64,000 nt of DNA from Clostridiales bacterium VE202-21 (GCA_000509105.1 BAIF02000089.1:41702-105701), one strand, 5' to 3'; shown: positions 54,334 through 63,948, counted from the stretch's first letter. Translations and numbers: made by a program. The notes: generated by a model not told the origin, from the letters alone.

Positions 54334-54362
54334 ATCATAAAACATCCCGGGCTTAATGTCAA
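54334..54362 (-). promoter_or_regulatory. Promoter of the aro operon
   Basis: On the minus strand TTGACA (54362-54357), 17 bp, TATGAT (54339-54334); about 70 bp before aroF. No T-box or attenuator was recognised in the short leader. Confidence 0.75.
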
Positions 54363-54413
54363 TAAGTTTGGGGAAAATAGTATAAGAGAAATCAGCAATC
54401 CTGGCCCATTCCG

Positions 54414-54442
54414 TTGACAACAGAAACCAGCGGGTGTATTTT
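54414..54442 (+). promoter_or_regulatory. Promoter of lrgAB
   Basis: TTGACA, 17 bp, TATTTT; 56 bp before the lrgA start. Confidence 0.7.
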
Positions 54443-54498
54443 GGAAGATAGCCATATGGATCTAGATATAAAACATAAAAGAATTGAGGGATATTATT

Positions 54499-54858
54499 AT
54501 GAAAATAATCAGGCAAATTGGAATCATTTTTACTGTCTGCTGGCTGAGCCAGGTGATCGCTGAGTTTCTGCCCTTTGATTTTCCGGCAAGCGTCATAGGA
54601 ATGATATTCTTATTTATCTGTCTGCTGACAGGCATGCTGAAGATAGAACATATCCAGGAAAAGTCGGACTTTCTTCTTGGGAATATGGCCTTTTTCTTTG
54701 TACCGGCAGGGGTGAGCATCATGAATTATTTTGACATTCTCAAAAGCAGTGCGGTACAGCTGCTGATTATCTGTATCGTATCTACAGTCATCACGTTTGC
54801 GGTGACGGCATACAGTGTGAAGCTGACCATGAAATTAATAGATCGGAGGAAAAAATAA
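54499..54858 (+). CDS. lrgA: LrgA/CidA family holin-like protein
   Basis: 119 residues from the ATG at 54499 (GAGGG upstream). Four membrane helices with the family segments FPASVIGMIFLF and FFFVPAGVSIMNYFD. LrgA/CidA proteins form small membrane channels; LrgAB is known to influence murein hydrolase export, and in several Firmicutes LrgAB takes up pyruvate. Its stop overlaps the start of lrgB by one base. Confidence 0.92.
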   Translation: MKIIRQIGIIFTVCWLSQVIAEFLPFDFPASVIGMIFLFICLLTGMLKIEHIQEKSDFLLGNMAFFFVPAGVSIMNYFDILKSSAVQLLIICIVSTVITFAVTAYSVKLTMKLIDRRKK

Positions 54859-55535
54859 TGGAAGCTTTGTATACATCTCCCTACTTTGGAGTGGCTCTCA
54901 GCGTAATTGCTTTCGGCGCAGGAGTCAGGATTCAGCAGAAAACAAAATCGCCTCTCTGTAATCCTCTTATTATTGCAATCGTTCTTATTATAGGCGTGCT
55001 CCTTGTTTTTAAAATACCATATGATTCCTATAATAAAGGCGGAGAAATCATTAATATGTTCCTGGCTCCGGCAACGGCCTGCCTTGCAGTATCTATCTTT
55101 ACGAAGCTTTCCATCTTGAAAAAATACTGGCTTCCTATTATAGTAGGATGTATAGCAGGTTCTCTGGCGTCCATGGCCAGCGTGTACGGAATGTGCAGAC
55201 TGTTCAGACTGGATCAGAGCCTGACCATGTCCATGCTTCCCAAATCCGTTACCACACCGATCGCTGTGAGCGTTGCGCAGGCACACGGCGGCGTCGTACC
55301 CGTAACGGTCGTGGCGGTAATTTTCACAGGGATATTAGGGAGCATTGCCGCGCCGCTGCTTATACGGATTTTTAAAGTATCGGATTCCGTAGCGGCAGGC
55401 CTTGCCATCGGCGCCTGCAGCCATGCGGTGGGGACATCCAAGGCAATTGAGATCGGTGAAGTAGAAGGGGCTATGAGTGGCCTCGCCATTGGAATCTGCG
55501 GAGTGGTGACGGTTTTGTTTTCCATGTTCATTTAG
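54858..55535 (+). CDS. lrgB: LrgB/CidB family protein
   Basis: 225 residues with about seven membrane helices. Family segments SPYFGVALSVIAFGAGVRI, LAPATACLAVSIF, MLPKSVTTPIAVSVAQAHGG and ACSHAVGTSKAIEIGEVEGAMSGLAIGI are all present. It is the partner of LrgA; together they are candidates for pyruvate transport or autolysis control. Stop-start coupling with lrgA (TAATG). Confidence 0.95.
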   Translation: MEALYTSPYFGVALSVIAFGAGVRIQQKTKSPLCNPLIIAIVLIIGVLLVFKIPYDSYNKGGEIINMFLAPATACLAVSIFTKLSILKKYWLPIIVGCIAGSLASMASVYGMCRLFRLDQSLTMSMLPKSVTTPIAVSVAQAHGGVVPVTVVAVIFTGILGSIAAPLLIRIFKVSDSVAAGLAIGACSHAVGTSKAIEIGEVEGAMSGLAIGICGVVTVLFSMFI

Positions 55536-55571
55536 AGTTTTATAAAGCGGGTGCTGCGGGGGCGCACCTCA

Positions 55572-57168
55572 ATGAGAGGAAAAGAGGGAAAAACATTGAA
55601 AAAGGATACTACACATACCATTAAACGGGCACAGCGCTTTCCGGTTATCCTGATCGGAGAGGGCCTTCTTGTAGGTGCAGTGGGAGGTCTGCTGGTGTTG
55701 TTGTACCGGGTTGCACTGACGTATGCGGGAAAGTGGCTGGATATTGTGCTCAAATATATCAGGGGCAACCCCATTCGGATCGCAGGATGGTTCATAATCC
55801 TGCTTCTGATGGCATATGTGGTTGGCAGACTGGTAAAATGGGCGCCAATGATATCCGGGAGCGGTATCCCCCAGGTGGAAGGGGAAGTAACCGGAAAACT
55901 AACGCAGAATTGGAAAAAGGTGCTGCCTGCCAAGTTTGCTGGCGGTTTTCTCTGCCTGTTCGGCGGATTATCGCTGGGAAGAGAAGGCCCCTCCATCCAG
56001 CTCGGGGCGATGGCAGGACAGGGACTGTCCAGGATGCTCGACCGGGGTAAGACGGAGGAAAGGTTTCTTATGACATGCGGGGCCAGCGCAGGCCTTGCCG
56101 CGGCTTTCCACGCACCTCTCGCGGGCATGATGTTCGCTCTGGAGGAGATACATAAAGGTTTTTCCATGTCCATACTGATTTCCGTCATGACAGCATCCGT
56201 AACGTCGGACTTTATATCCTCCCATATCCTCGGTCTGGATCCGGTTTTTAAATTGCAGCTCGAACACTATCTTCCGCAGAATTATTACTGGATGCTGATT
56301 CTTTTGGGAGCGGTCTGCGGTGTGATGGGAGTCTTCTATAACTGGGTCATGCTGAAAGCCCAGGATTTGTATAAAAAGCCAAAGTTTTTAAATGAGACTT
56401 CCAGGCTGATGATTGCCTTTCTGGCAGCAGGAATCCTGGGACTTGTAATGCCGTCCGTGCTGGGCAGCGGCCACAAACTGATCATCACATTAACAAACGG
56501 GGAAATGGCGCTCAGTCTGGTCATCGTGACCTTTGTTGTAAAATTTCTTTTTCTCTGCAGTCAGTTTCGGATCCGGGGCCCCGGGAGGGATCTTTTTCCC
56601 GCTTCTGATATTGGGAGCCATGATCGGCGGTGTTTTTGCCATGACAGGCGTTGAATTCTTCGGACTGGAGGAAATGTATATCAATAATTTTGTCCTGCTG
56701 GCCATGGCTGGATATTTTACGGCGATTGTGCGGGCTCCGATAACCGGTATCATCCTTCTGTTTGAAATGTCAGGTTCCGTAAGCCAGATGCTTTCCCTGG
56801 CAATCGTTTCGGTTACTGCTTATATCGTCGCTACGCTGATGAAGTCGGAACCAATCTATGAAAGTATGCTGGACCGTATTTTGTATACTTCCGGAAAAAA
56901 CCAGACTCAGAATATGAAAAGCCCGGGACAGAAGGTGCTTAGCACCTTTGTGATCATGAACGGTTCCGTGCTGGAAGGCAAAAGCGTGGAGGAGATTACC
57001 TGGCCCGACAACTGCCTTCTCGTTGCCCTGGAAAGGGGCGGAAAAGAGCGGATTCCAAAGGGGCGGACCATGTTAATGGCAGGGGATACACTGACTACGA
57101 TGACAGATGAAAGAGATGCCGGATATGTGCATGACAAAATGGAAAAGTTATGTTATACTTCATTTTAG
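55572..57168 (+). pseudogene. CLC chloride channel/transporter with TrkA-C domain, one-base frameshift
   Basis: The first frame carries the CLC N-terminal half: MISGSGIPQVEGE (Cl-site GSGIP), GGLSLGREGPSIQLGAM, GASAGLAAAFHAPLAGMMFALEE with the gating Glu of GREGP. It loses the family after VVKFLF. The next frame restores SAVSFGSGAPGGIFFPLLILGAMIGG, and the chain ends in a TrkA-C-like cytoplasmic domain (to 57168). Removing one T from the five-T run at 56548-56552 gives about 530 residues. Start is uncertain (ATG 55572 or TTG 55596 after GAGGG). It lies directly after lrgAB. Confidence 0.88.
57131..57159 (+). promoter_or_regulatory. Promoter of pyrH inside the CLC gene end
   Basis: ATGACA, 17 bp, TATACT; 44 bp before the pyrH ATG. 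It lets the pyrH cluster be expressed independently of the CLC gene. Confidence 0.65.
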
Positions 57169-57202
57169 AGTAATCAACAGAATTTGAAGGAGCTAAAAAC
57201 GT

Positions 57203-57898
57203 ATGAAAAGAGTATTGTTAAAGCTGAGTGGTGAAGCACTTGCAGGAGATAAGAAGACCGGGTTTGACGAGGCTACCTGCATTGGTGTGGCAGAACAGGT
57301 CAGACAGCTTGTGGACGAAGGAATTCAGGTCGCGGTAGTGACCGGAGGAGGCAATTTCTGGAGGGGCCGCACCAGCGAGACAATAGACCGGACAAAGGCA
57401 GATCAGATTGGGATGCTGGCAACGGTTATGAACTGTATTTATGTATCCGATATATTCAGACATGTGGGAATGAAGACAGAGATCTTTACCCCGTTTGTAT
57501 GTGGGGCATTTACCACATTATTTTCCAAGGATGCGGCAGTCGCGGCCCTGGAAGAAGGTAAGGTTATCTTTTTTGCCGGCGGCACAGGCCATCCGTATTT
57601 TTCGACGGATACAGGGGCGGTGCTTCGGGCAATCGAGATAGAAGCAGATGCTATGCTTCTTGCGAAGGCAATCGACGGGATCTATGACAGCGATCCGAAG
57701 GTGAACCCGGAGGCAAAGAAGTATGAAGAGATTTCGATTCAGGAGGTTATTGACCAGAAGCTTGCGGCAGTAGACCTGACAGCATCCATCCTGTGTATGG
57801 AGAATAAGATGCCGATGCTTGTATTCGGACTGAATGAAGAGAACAGTATCGCAGAGACGATGAGCGGGACATTTACCGGCACAAAAGTAACAGTATAA
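57203..57898 (+). CDS. pyrH: UMP kinase
   Basis: 231 residues of the amino-acid-kinase fold. RVLLKLSGEALAG, VVTGGGNFWRG, MGMLATVMNC-type segment (IGMLATVMNCIYV), FFAGGTGHPYFSTDTGAVLRA and KAIDGIYDSDPK are diagnostic. It phosphorylates UMP to UDP and is typically activated by GTP and inhibited by UTP. In most Firmicutes it follows tsf; here it heads its own cluster. GAAGGAG precedes the ATG and frr starts 14 bp after its stop. Confidence 0.98.
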   Translation: MKRVLLKLSGEALAGDKKTGFDEATCIGVAEQVRQLVDEGIQVAVVTGGGNFWRGRTSETIDRTKADQIGMLATVMNCIYVSDIFRHVGMKTEIFTPFVCGAFTTLFSKDAAVAALEEGKVIFFAGGTGHPYFSTDTGAVLRAIEIEADAMLLAKAIDGIYDSDPKVNPEAKKYEEISIQEVIDQKLAAVDLTASILCMENKMPMLVFGLNEENSIAETMSGTFTGTKVTV

Positions 57899-57912
57899 GG
57901 AGGACAATTGAC

Positions 57913-58464
57913 ATGGATGAAAAATTAAAAAAATATGAAGAAAAGATGACGAAGACCGTAGACAACCTGAACAGTGAACTGGCAACCATCAGGGCAGGAC
58001 GTGCCAATCCGCATGTACTGGACAAGCTGACCGTTGATTATTATGGCTCCCCTACACCGATTCAGCAGGTGGCGAACATCTCTGTACCCGAGGCGCGCCT
58101 GATTCAGATTCAGCCCTGGGAAAAGAGCCTGCTCAAAGAGGTAGAGAAAGCAATCAATATGTCAGATATCGGGATCAATCCGACGAACGACGGCAGCACC
58201 ATCCGCCTGGTATTTCCGGAACTAACGGAAGAGCGAAGAAAAGAGCTGGTTAAGGACGTTAAGAAAAAGGGTGAGGCGGCGAAAGTTGCAGTCCGCAATA
58301 TCCGCCGCGACGGAAACGAAGCTTTCAAGAAGCTCAAAGGCGGAGAGATTTCTGAGGACGGCATCAAAGATCTGGAAGCATCCCTTCAGAAGATGACCGA
58401 TAAATTCATTGCAAAAGTGGACAGCTGTGTGGAAGCAAAATCCAAAGAAGTGCTTACAGTTTAG
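57913..58464 (+). CDS. frr: Ribosome recycling factor
   Basis: 183 residues, normal length. Signature segments include TIRAGRANPHVLD, YYGSPTPIQQVANISVPEAR, IQPWEKSLLKEVEKAI, NDGSTIRLVFPELTEERRKELVK and NIRRD. With EF-G it splits post-termination ribosomes. AAGGAGG precedes the start; cotranscribed with pyrH. A weak hairpin with CTCTTTTG follows near 58483-58516. Confidence 0.98.
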   Translation: MDEKLKKYEEKMTKTVDNLNSELATIRAGRANPHVLDKLTVDYYGSPTPIQQVANISVPEARLIQIQPWEKSLLKEVEKAINMSDIGINPTNDGSTIRLVFPELTEERRKELVKDVKKKGEAAKVAVRNIRRDGNEAFKKLKGGEISEDGIKDLEASLQKMTDKFIAKVDSCVEAKSKEVLTV

Positions 58465-58564
58465 CGGGTAGGTTAACTTGTAAACAAGAGGGGCTCGTAT
58501 GCAGCCTCTCTTTTGCTGATATAAGGCATGCGATAAAATTGTCGGTATTAGGAGGATATTTAGA

Positions 58565-59281
58565 ATGAACGTACCACAGCATGTAGCAATCATACTGGAC
58601 GGCAACGGCCGGTGGGCAAAGTCAAAAGGAATGCCGAGAAATTACGGACATGCGCAGGGAAGCAAAAATGTGGAAAGAATTTGCGAGGAGGCATGGCGGA
58701 TGGGAATAAAATACTTGACCGTTTATGCATTTTCCACGGAAAACTGGAACCGGCCGAAGAGCGAAGTAGATGCGCTGATGAAGCTGCTCCGCAATTACAT
58801 GAAGACCTGTCTGAAGACGGCTGAGAAAAATGATATGAAAATCCGTGTAATCGGGGATATAAAAGCGCTGGATGAAGATATTAAGAACAGGATAATAGAA
58901 CTGGAGGAAGCCAGCAAAGACAACAATGGCCTGAACTTCACAATTGCCATTAATTATGGCAGCAGGGATGAGATGATAAGGGCAGTCAAATGTCTGGCGC
59001 AGGATTGTGTGGATGGGAAGATATGTGTGGATGAGATCAGTGACCCGGTCTATGAGTCGTATCTGGATACACATGGGATTCCGGATCCGGATCTTTTGAT
59101 CCGGACGAGCGGTGAGCAGAGGCTTTCCAATTATCTTCTCTGGCAGATGGCCTATACGGAATTTTATTTTACAGATGTTTTATGGCCGGATTTTACAAAA
59201 GAGGAATTGGTAAAAGCTGTCGAGCAGTATAATAGCAGAGACAGACGTTACGGGGGCGTAAAGGAGGAACAGGATGTTTAA
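58565..59281 (+). CDS. uppS: Isoprenyl (undecaprenyl diphosphate) synthase
   Basis: 238 residues. HVAIILDGNGRWAK with the diphosphate-binding Asp, GHAQGSKNVERICEEAWRMGIKYLTVYAFSTENWNRP, NYGSRDEM and IRTSGEQRLSNYLLWQMAYTEFYF are the cis-prenyltransferase motifs. It makes the C55 lipid carrier for peptidoglycan. Its 3' end overlaps cdsA by 8 bases. Confidence 0.97.
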   Translation: MNVPQHVAIILDGNGRWAKSKGMPRNYGHAQGSKNVERICEEAWRMGIKYLTVYAFSTENWNRPKSEVDALMKLLRNYMKTCLKTAEKNDMKIRVIGDIKALDEDIKNRIIELEEASKDNNGLNFTIAINYGSRDEMIRAVKCLAQDCVDGKICVDEISDPVYESYLDTHGIPDPDLLIRTSGEQRLSNYLLWQMAYTEFYFTDVLWPDFTKEELVKAVEQYNSRDRRYGGVKEEQDV

Positions 59282-60083
59282 GACACGGCTACTCAGTGGA
59301 ATACTATTAGTACTCATTGCACTATTTACAGTGATTTCCGGCGGAAGCATTCTGTTTTTAGTGCTGCTAATCATCAGCATGATCGGCCTGAGCGAACTTT
59401 ACAAAGTCTTTGATATCCGTAACAAGGCTCCGGGAATCTGCGGCTACCTCTTTGCGGCCGCCTATTATGCGCTGATCTATTTGAAGCCGGTTCTGCCGGC
59501 TGGGACAGACTGGTTTATGCTTTTGTTCATGGCATTTTTAATCTGTATGATGGGAGTACTTGTATTCTCCTTTCCCAAATACAAGACAGAGCAGATACTG
59601 GCAGCATTTTTCGGTGTATTTTATGTGGCTGTGATGCTGTCCTATATTTACCAGATCCGCATCTTGCCGGGCGGGGTATTTACTGTATGGCTTGTGTTCA
59701 TCTGCTCCTGGGGATGCGATACCTGTGCCTATTGCGTGGGCATGCTGATCGGAAAACATAAGATGGCTCCGAAGCTGAGTCCCAAAAAGTCAGTGGAGGG
59801 CGGCATAGGCGGGATCGCAGGAGCCGCACTTCTGGGCGTGCTTTATGCCCTTGCAATCAACAAGTGGGGGAATGCGGGCGCAGGCATTGTCAGGTTTGCA
59901 ATCATTGGCGCAGCGGGAGGCGCGATCTCACAGGTGGGTGATCTGGCGGCTTCCGCAATCAAGCGCAACCACAATATAAAAGATTATGGAAAGCTGATTC
60001 CGGGGCATGGCGGGATACTTGACAGATTCGACAGTGTGATATTTACGGCACCTATCATATATTACCTGGCGGTTCTTCTTTAG
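59274..60083 (+). CDS. cdsA: Phosphatidate cytidylyltransferase
   Basis: 269 residues with about eight membrane helices. The signature near the C-terminus, S-x-x-KR-x4-KD-x5-PGHGG-x2-DR-x-DS, is fully present (SAIKRNHNIKDYGKLIPGHG followed by GILDRFDS), as is WGCDTCAYCVG. It forms CDP-diacylglycerol for phospholipid synthesis. AAAGGAGG precedes the start within the end of uppS. Confidence 0.97.
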   Translation: MFKTRLLSGILLVLIALFTVISGGSILFLVLLIISMIGLSELYKVFDIRNKAPGICGYLFAAAYYALIYLKPVLPAGTDWFMLLFMAFLICMMGVLVFSFPKYKTEQILAAFFGVFYVAVMLSYIYQIRILPGGVFTVWLVFICSWGCDTCAYCVGMLIGKHKMAPKLSPKKSVEGGIGGIAGAALLGVLYALAINKWGNAGAGIVRFAIIGAAGGAISQVGDLAASAIKRNHNIKDYGKLIPGHGGILDRFDSVIFTAPIIYYLAVLL

Positions 60084-60226
60084 GGGAAAGAGTAACTCTT
60101 TGGTACAGGACTGTTCTGAAACAGGAAACATTCGTTGGCACGTCCATCATTTGTGGTGGTTTTTATTGCCCTGCAGTGTATCTGCTTATAGTCCTGAACA
60201 AATGATGATAAAGGAAGGAGCTGCAT

Positions 60227-61369
60227 ATGAAGAAAATTGCAATACTGGGCTCCACAGGTTCTATCGGGACCCAGACATTGGAAGTCGTGCGTGAGAATGG
60301 CGATATAGAAGTAACCGCACTGGCTGCGGGCAGCAACATTGCACTGCTGGAGAAGCAGATCCGGGAGTTTCATCCTAAGATGGCAGCAGTGTGGTCAGAG
60401 GAAAAAGCAAAGGAACTGAAAGCGCATATCCGGGATCTGGATGTAAAAGTAACGGCGGGAATGGAAGGAATCCTGGAAACAGCGGCAGAGCCAGAATCGG
60501 AGATTCTGGTAACGGCCGTTGTCGGTATGATCGGGATACTGCCTACGATTGAGGCGATACGTGCGAAGAAGGATATTGCGCTTGCCAATAAGGAAACACT
60601 TGTCACGGCAGGGCATATCATCATGCCGCTGGCCAGGGAATATGGAGTGTCAATCCTGCCCGTGGACAGCGAGCACAGCGCCATTTTTCAGTCCCTGCAG
60701 GGCGGACAGAGGGCCGCTCTCCACAAGATACTGCTGACGGCCTCCGGAGGGCCCTTCAGGGGCCGTTCAAAAACGGAGCTTGAGAACATTCAGGTGGAAG
60801 ACGCCCTGAAGCATCCGAACTGGGAGATGGGGCGCAAGATCACGATCGATTCCTCCACAATGGTCAACAAGGGCCTGGAGGTCATCGAGGCGAAGTGGCT
60901 TTTTGATGTAACGGTAGACCAGGTTGAAGTAGTCGTGCAGCCGCAGAGCATTATCCATTCTATGGTTGAGTACGAGGACGGAGCTGTTATCGCTGAACTT
61001 GGGACACCGGATATGAAGCTTCCGATTCAGTACGCCCTGTATTATCCGGAGAGAAGATATCTTCCGGGCGGCAGGCTGGACTTTGGGGCGCTGTCACAGA
61101 TTACATTTGAGAAACCAGATATGGAAACATTTTATGGCCTGAAGCTGGCATACGAGGCCGGAAGGCGGGGGGGATCCCTGCCTACTGTCTTCAATGCAGC
61201 CAATGAAAAGGCCGTAGCCCTCTTTCTGGAAAGGAAGATCCGTTACCTGCAGATTCCGGAGATGATACAGGCTTGTATGGAGAAACATAAAATAATTGAA
61301 CATCCTACAGTGGAAGAGATACTAAATACGGAGCAGGCAACATATGAATTTATAAAAAACAGGTGGTAG
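60227..61369 (+). CDS. dxr: 1-Deoxy-D-xylulose 5-phosphate reductoisomerase
   Basis: 380 residues. NADPH loop ILGSTGSIGTQTLEV, LANKETLVTAG, the metal site DSEHSAIFQ, TASGGPF, HPNWEMGRKITIDSSTMVNKGLE and VVQPQSIIHSMVEY. It is the first committed step of the MEP isoprenoid route, functionally linked to uppS. The 143 bp before it contain pairing segments (AGGACT/AGTCCT and ATCATTTG/CAAATGAT), so the leader may be structured. The next gene starts 3 bp after its stop. Confidence 0.97.
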   Translation: MKKIAILGSTGSIGTQTLEVVRENGDIEVTALAAGSNIALLEKQIREFHPKMAAVWSEEKAKELKAHIRDLDVKVTAGMEGILETAAEPESEILVTAVVGMIGILPTIEAIRAKKDIALANKETLVTAGHIIMPLAREYGVSILPVDSEHSAIFQSLQGGQRAALHKILLTASGGPFRGRSKTELENIQVEDALKHPNWEMGRKITIDSSTMVNKGLEVIEAKWLFDVTVDQVEVVVQPQSIIHSMVEYEDGAVIAELGTPDMKLPIQYALYYPERRYLPGGRLDFGALSQITFEKPDMETFYGLKLAYEAGRRGGSLPTVFNAANEKAVALFLERKIRYLQIPEMIQACMEKHKIIEHPTVEEILNTEQATYEFIKNRW

Positions 61370-61372
61370 TAT

Positions 61373-62407
61373 ATGGGGATAATTTTAGCAATACTTCTGT
61401 TCAGCGTGGTTATTATATTCCATGAGCTGGGACATTTTACCTTGGCGAAGCTTAATGGCATACGCGTGGACGAATTTTCGTTGGGACTTGGTCCTACAAT
61501 CATAGGAAAAGAATTCGGGGGGACAAAGTTTTCTCTGAAGCTTCTGCCATTTGGCGGGGCATGTATGATGGGGGAAGATGATGCGGATGATCTGTCGGAG
61601 GGCAGCTTTAACAGCAAGTCTGTCTGGGCAAGGATATCTGTGATTGCGGCAGGCCCGGTGTTCAACTTTATTATGGCTTTGATATTTTCAGTCATTCTGG
61701 TGGCCTGGATCGGGTATGATGCTCCGGTAGTCCAGGGGGTGGATGCAGGATATTCAGCCATGGAGCAGGGACTGCAGGAGGGCGATGTCATTACGGGACT
61801 GAATGGAAAGGATATTCATCTATGGAGAGAGGTCAGCCTCTTTAATATGATGAACAGCGATGCAGATTCCGTGGAGGTCACATACGAAAGAGACGGGCAG
61901 GAGTATACGGCCACGATTGTACCCAGGCAGCTTGAGGGGGACAGCATGAAACGGTTGGGAATCCGTGGCAGCACGGCCAACACAAAGGCCGGGCTGGTAG
62001 ACTCTGTTAAATATGGGGCATACACGCTGCGGTACTGGGTAAATTATACGTTTGACTGCCTCAGGATGCTTGTTACCGGGCAGATCGGAATCAAACAGAT
62101 GTCAGGGCCTGTGGGGATTGTGAATTTTGTGGATGACACATACAAGCAGGCGGCTCCGTCGGGGGCCGTAACGGTAATCTTGAATCTGCTTAACATTGCC
62201 ATTCTGCTGTCGGCCAACCTGGGAGTGATGAACCTGCTGCCGATTCCGGCGCTGGACGGCGGCAGATTGGTTTTTTTGATCGTCGAGGCCGTACGCCGGA
62301 AGCGTGTGCCCCCGGAAAAAGAAGGGATGGTGCACTTTGCAGGCTTTGCACTGCTGATGGTTCTTATGGTCGTAGTTCTTTTCAATGATATACGGAATAT
62401 TTTTTGA
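61373..62407 (+). CDS. rseP: RIP metalloprotease (site-2 protease, RseP/RasP)
   Basis: 344 residues. Zinc motif HELGH (His17, Glu18, His21) in the first membrane helix, a single PDZ domain (about 110-190), GQIGIKQMSGPVGIVN, and NLLPIPALDGGRL with the third ligand Asp in a late helix. It performs intramembrane cleavage of anti-sigma factors and signal-peptide remnants. It ends the uppS-cdsA-dxr-rseP block. Confidence 0.96.
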   Translation: MGIILAILLFSVVIIFHELGHFTLAKLNGIRVDEFSLGLGPTIIGKEFGGTKFSLKLLPFGGACMMGEDDADDLSEGSFNSKSVWARISVIAAGPVFNFIMALIFSVILVAWIGYDAPVVQGVDAGYSAMEQGLQEGDVITGLNGKDIHLWREVSLFNMMNSDADSVEVTYERDGQEYTATIVPRQLEGDSMKRLGIRGSTANTKAGLVDSVKYGAYTLRYWVNYTFDCLRMLVTGQIGIKQMSGPVGIVNFVDDTYKQAAPSGAVTVILNLLNIAILLSANLGVMNLLPIPALDGGRLVFLIVEAVRRKRVPPEKEGMVHFAGFALLMVLMVVVLFNDIRNIF

Positions 62408-62569
62408 CGAGATAAGTGTGGACGCCTCGGAGAAGATACGTGCGGTAAACAGCGGGTGTCTTTTCAGGGGCGTATTTGAATTGACGGTAATTTCCCTGTT
62501 TGGCCCGCAGGCACATTTTAAATTCCGGTGCATATATATAATAGAGATGAATTTTTTGCGAGGGAATAT

Positions 62570-63835
62570 ATGACTTCTTTAAGAGCAATGCAGAATAATG
62601 CTGTAGACAAAGGCCAGCTGCAGATTAACGTTACATCAGAGATCACAGCACTTCCTGTTACTGGGGCGACAATATCGATATCTTATACCGGAGTTCCGGA
62701 GAGTACACTGGAGCAGGTGAACACGGATTCATCCGGACAGACGGATATACTGGATCTGGATGCTCCGCCCCTGGAGTACAGCCTGAATCCTACAATTGAG
62801 TACCAGCCTTACTCCGAATACACACTGGATATCAGTGCACCGGGTTTTGAACCTATGAGCATTGCGGGGACAGAGATTCTGCCGGATGTAAGAGCAATAC
62901 AGAATGTGGCGCTTAGGCCGAATGACCAGACGGGTGTGAATGAACAGGTTTTTGTAATACCTGCACATACATTATACGGTGAATATCCTCCGAAGATAGC
63001 GGAGGACGAAATAAAGCCGATAAACGAGACCGGCGAAATCGTTCTGAGCAGGGTAGTAGTGCCGGAATTTATAATTGTGCATGACGGTTCTCCACGGGAT
63101 ACTACCGCACAGAATTATTATGTAAAATATAAAGATTATATCAAAAATGTGGCATCCAGTGAAATCTACGCCACATGGCCGGCAGATACAATCCGGGCAA
63201 ATGTCCTGGCCATTATGTCTTTTACTCTAAACCGCGTGTACACAGAATGGTACCGCAATAAAGGATATGATTTTACAATTACATCCTCCACAGCATTTGA
63301 CCACAAATGGATCCCGGAGAGAAATTTTTTTGATACAATCTCGGTAATCGTGGATGAGTTGTTTGCGGATTATCTGTCCAGGCCGAATGTAAGGCAGCCG
63401 ATCCTGACACAGTACTGTGATGGGCGCAGGGTAACCTGTCCAAACTGGATGACACAGTGGGGCTCTATGGCACTCGGGGAACAGGGCTATAGCCCGATCG
63501 AGATTCTGCGTTATTATTACGGAGATGATATGTATATCAACACTGCCCAGGAAATATCCGGAGTCCCGTCCTCCTGGCCGGGCTACATCCTGGAGATCGG
63601 TTCCAGCGGCGACAAAGTCAGGCAGATGCAGGAACAGCTCAACGTCATAGCCGGGGCATATCCCGCCATCCCCAAAATCGCTGCAGACGGAATATACGGT
63701 CCGGCAACGGCCGCAACTGTAGAAAAATTCCAGTCCGTGTTCGGCCTTCCGCAGACGGGAACCGTGGACTATAGAACTTGGTATAAAATATCAGAAATCT
63801 ACGTAGGAGTATCACGTATCGCGGAATTGGGGTGA
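62570..63835 (+). CDS. sleC: SleC-like spore cortex-lytic enzyme
   Basis: 421 residues from the ATG at 62570 (GAGGG upstream). N-terminal beta-rich prodomain (QLQINVTSEITALPVTGATI, DLDAPPLEYSLNP), a middle catalytic region with the SleC-like segment ATWPADTIRANVLAIMSFTL, NRVYTEWYRNKGYDFTITSS, and a C-terminal peptidoglycan-binding domain (LEIGSSGDKVRQMQEQLNVI, DGIYGPATAATVEKFQ). In C. perfringens SleC is activated by Csp proteases and degrades cortex at germination. The frame ends with TGA at 63833-63835, but 31 further sense codons in the same frame run to TAG at 63929. Confidence 0.85.
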   Translation: MTSLRAMQNNAVDKGQLQINVTSEITALPVTGATISISYTGVPESTLEQVNTDSSGQTDILDLDAPPLEYSLNPTIEYQPYSEYTLDISAPGFEPMSIAGTEILPDVRAIQNVALRPNDQTGVNEQVFVIPAHTLYGEYPPKIAEDEIKPINETGEIVLSRVVVPEFIIVHDGSPRDTTAQNYYVKYKDYIKNVASSEIYATWPADTIRANVLAIMSFTLNRVYTEWYRNKGYDFTITSSTAFDHKWIPERNFFDTISVIVDELFADYLSRPNVRQPILTQYCDGRRVTCPNWMTQWGSMALGEQGYSPIEILRYYYGDDMYINTAQEISGVPSSWPGYILEIGSSGDKVRQMQEQLNVIAGAYPAIPKIAADGIYGPATAATVEKFQSVFGLPQTGTVDYRTWYKISEIYVGVSRIAELG

Positions 63836-63948
63836 ATTCTTGCAGGGGGGAAGTATAGTCCGCCGCCGGAACCGGAGATAGGTGTGGCTGGAGACGGGGC
63901 TGCGGCTGTAAGCTGGAGTAAAGTAAAATAGAAGGAAAACCGGGGCAG

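Noticed and set aside
54313..54516. 67-codon minus-strand ORF before lrgA
   Set aside because: It lies across both the aro and lrgAB promoters and has no ribosome site.
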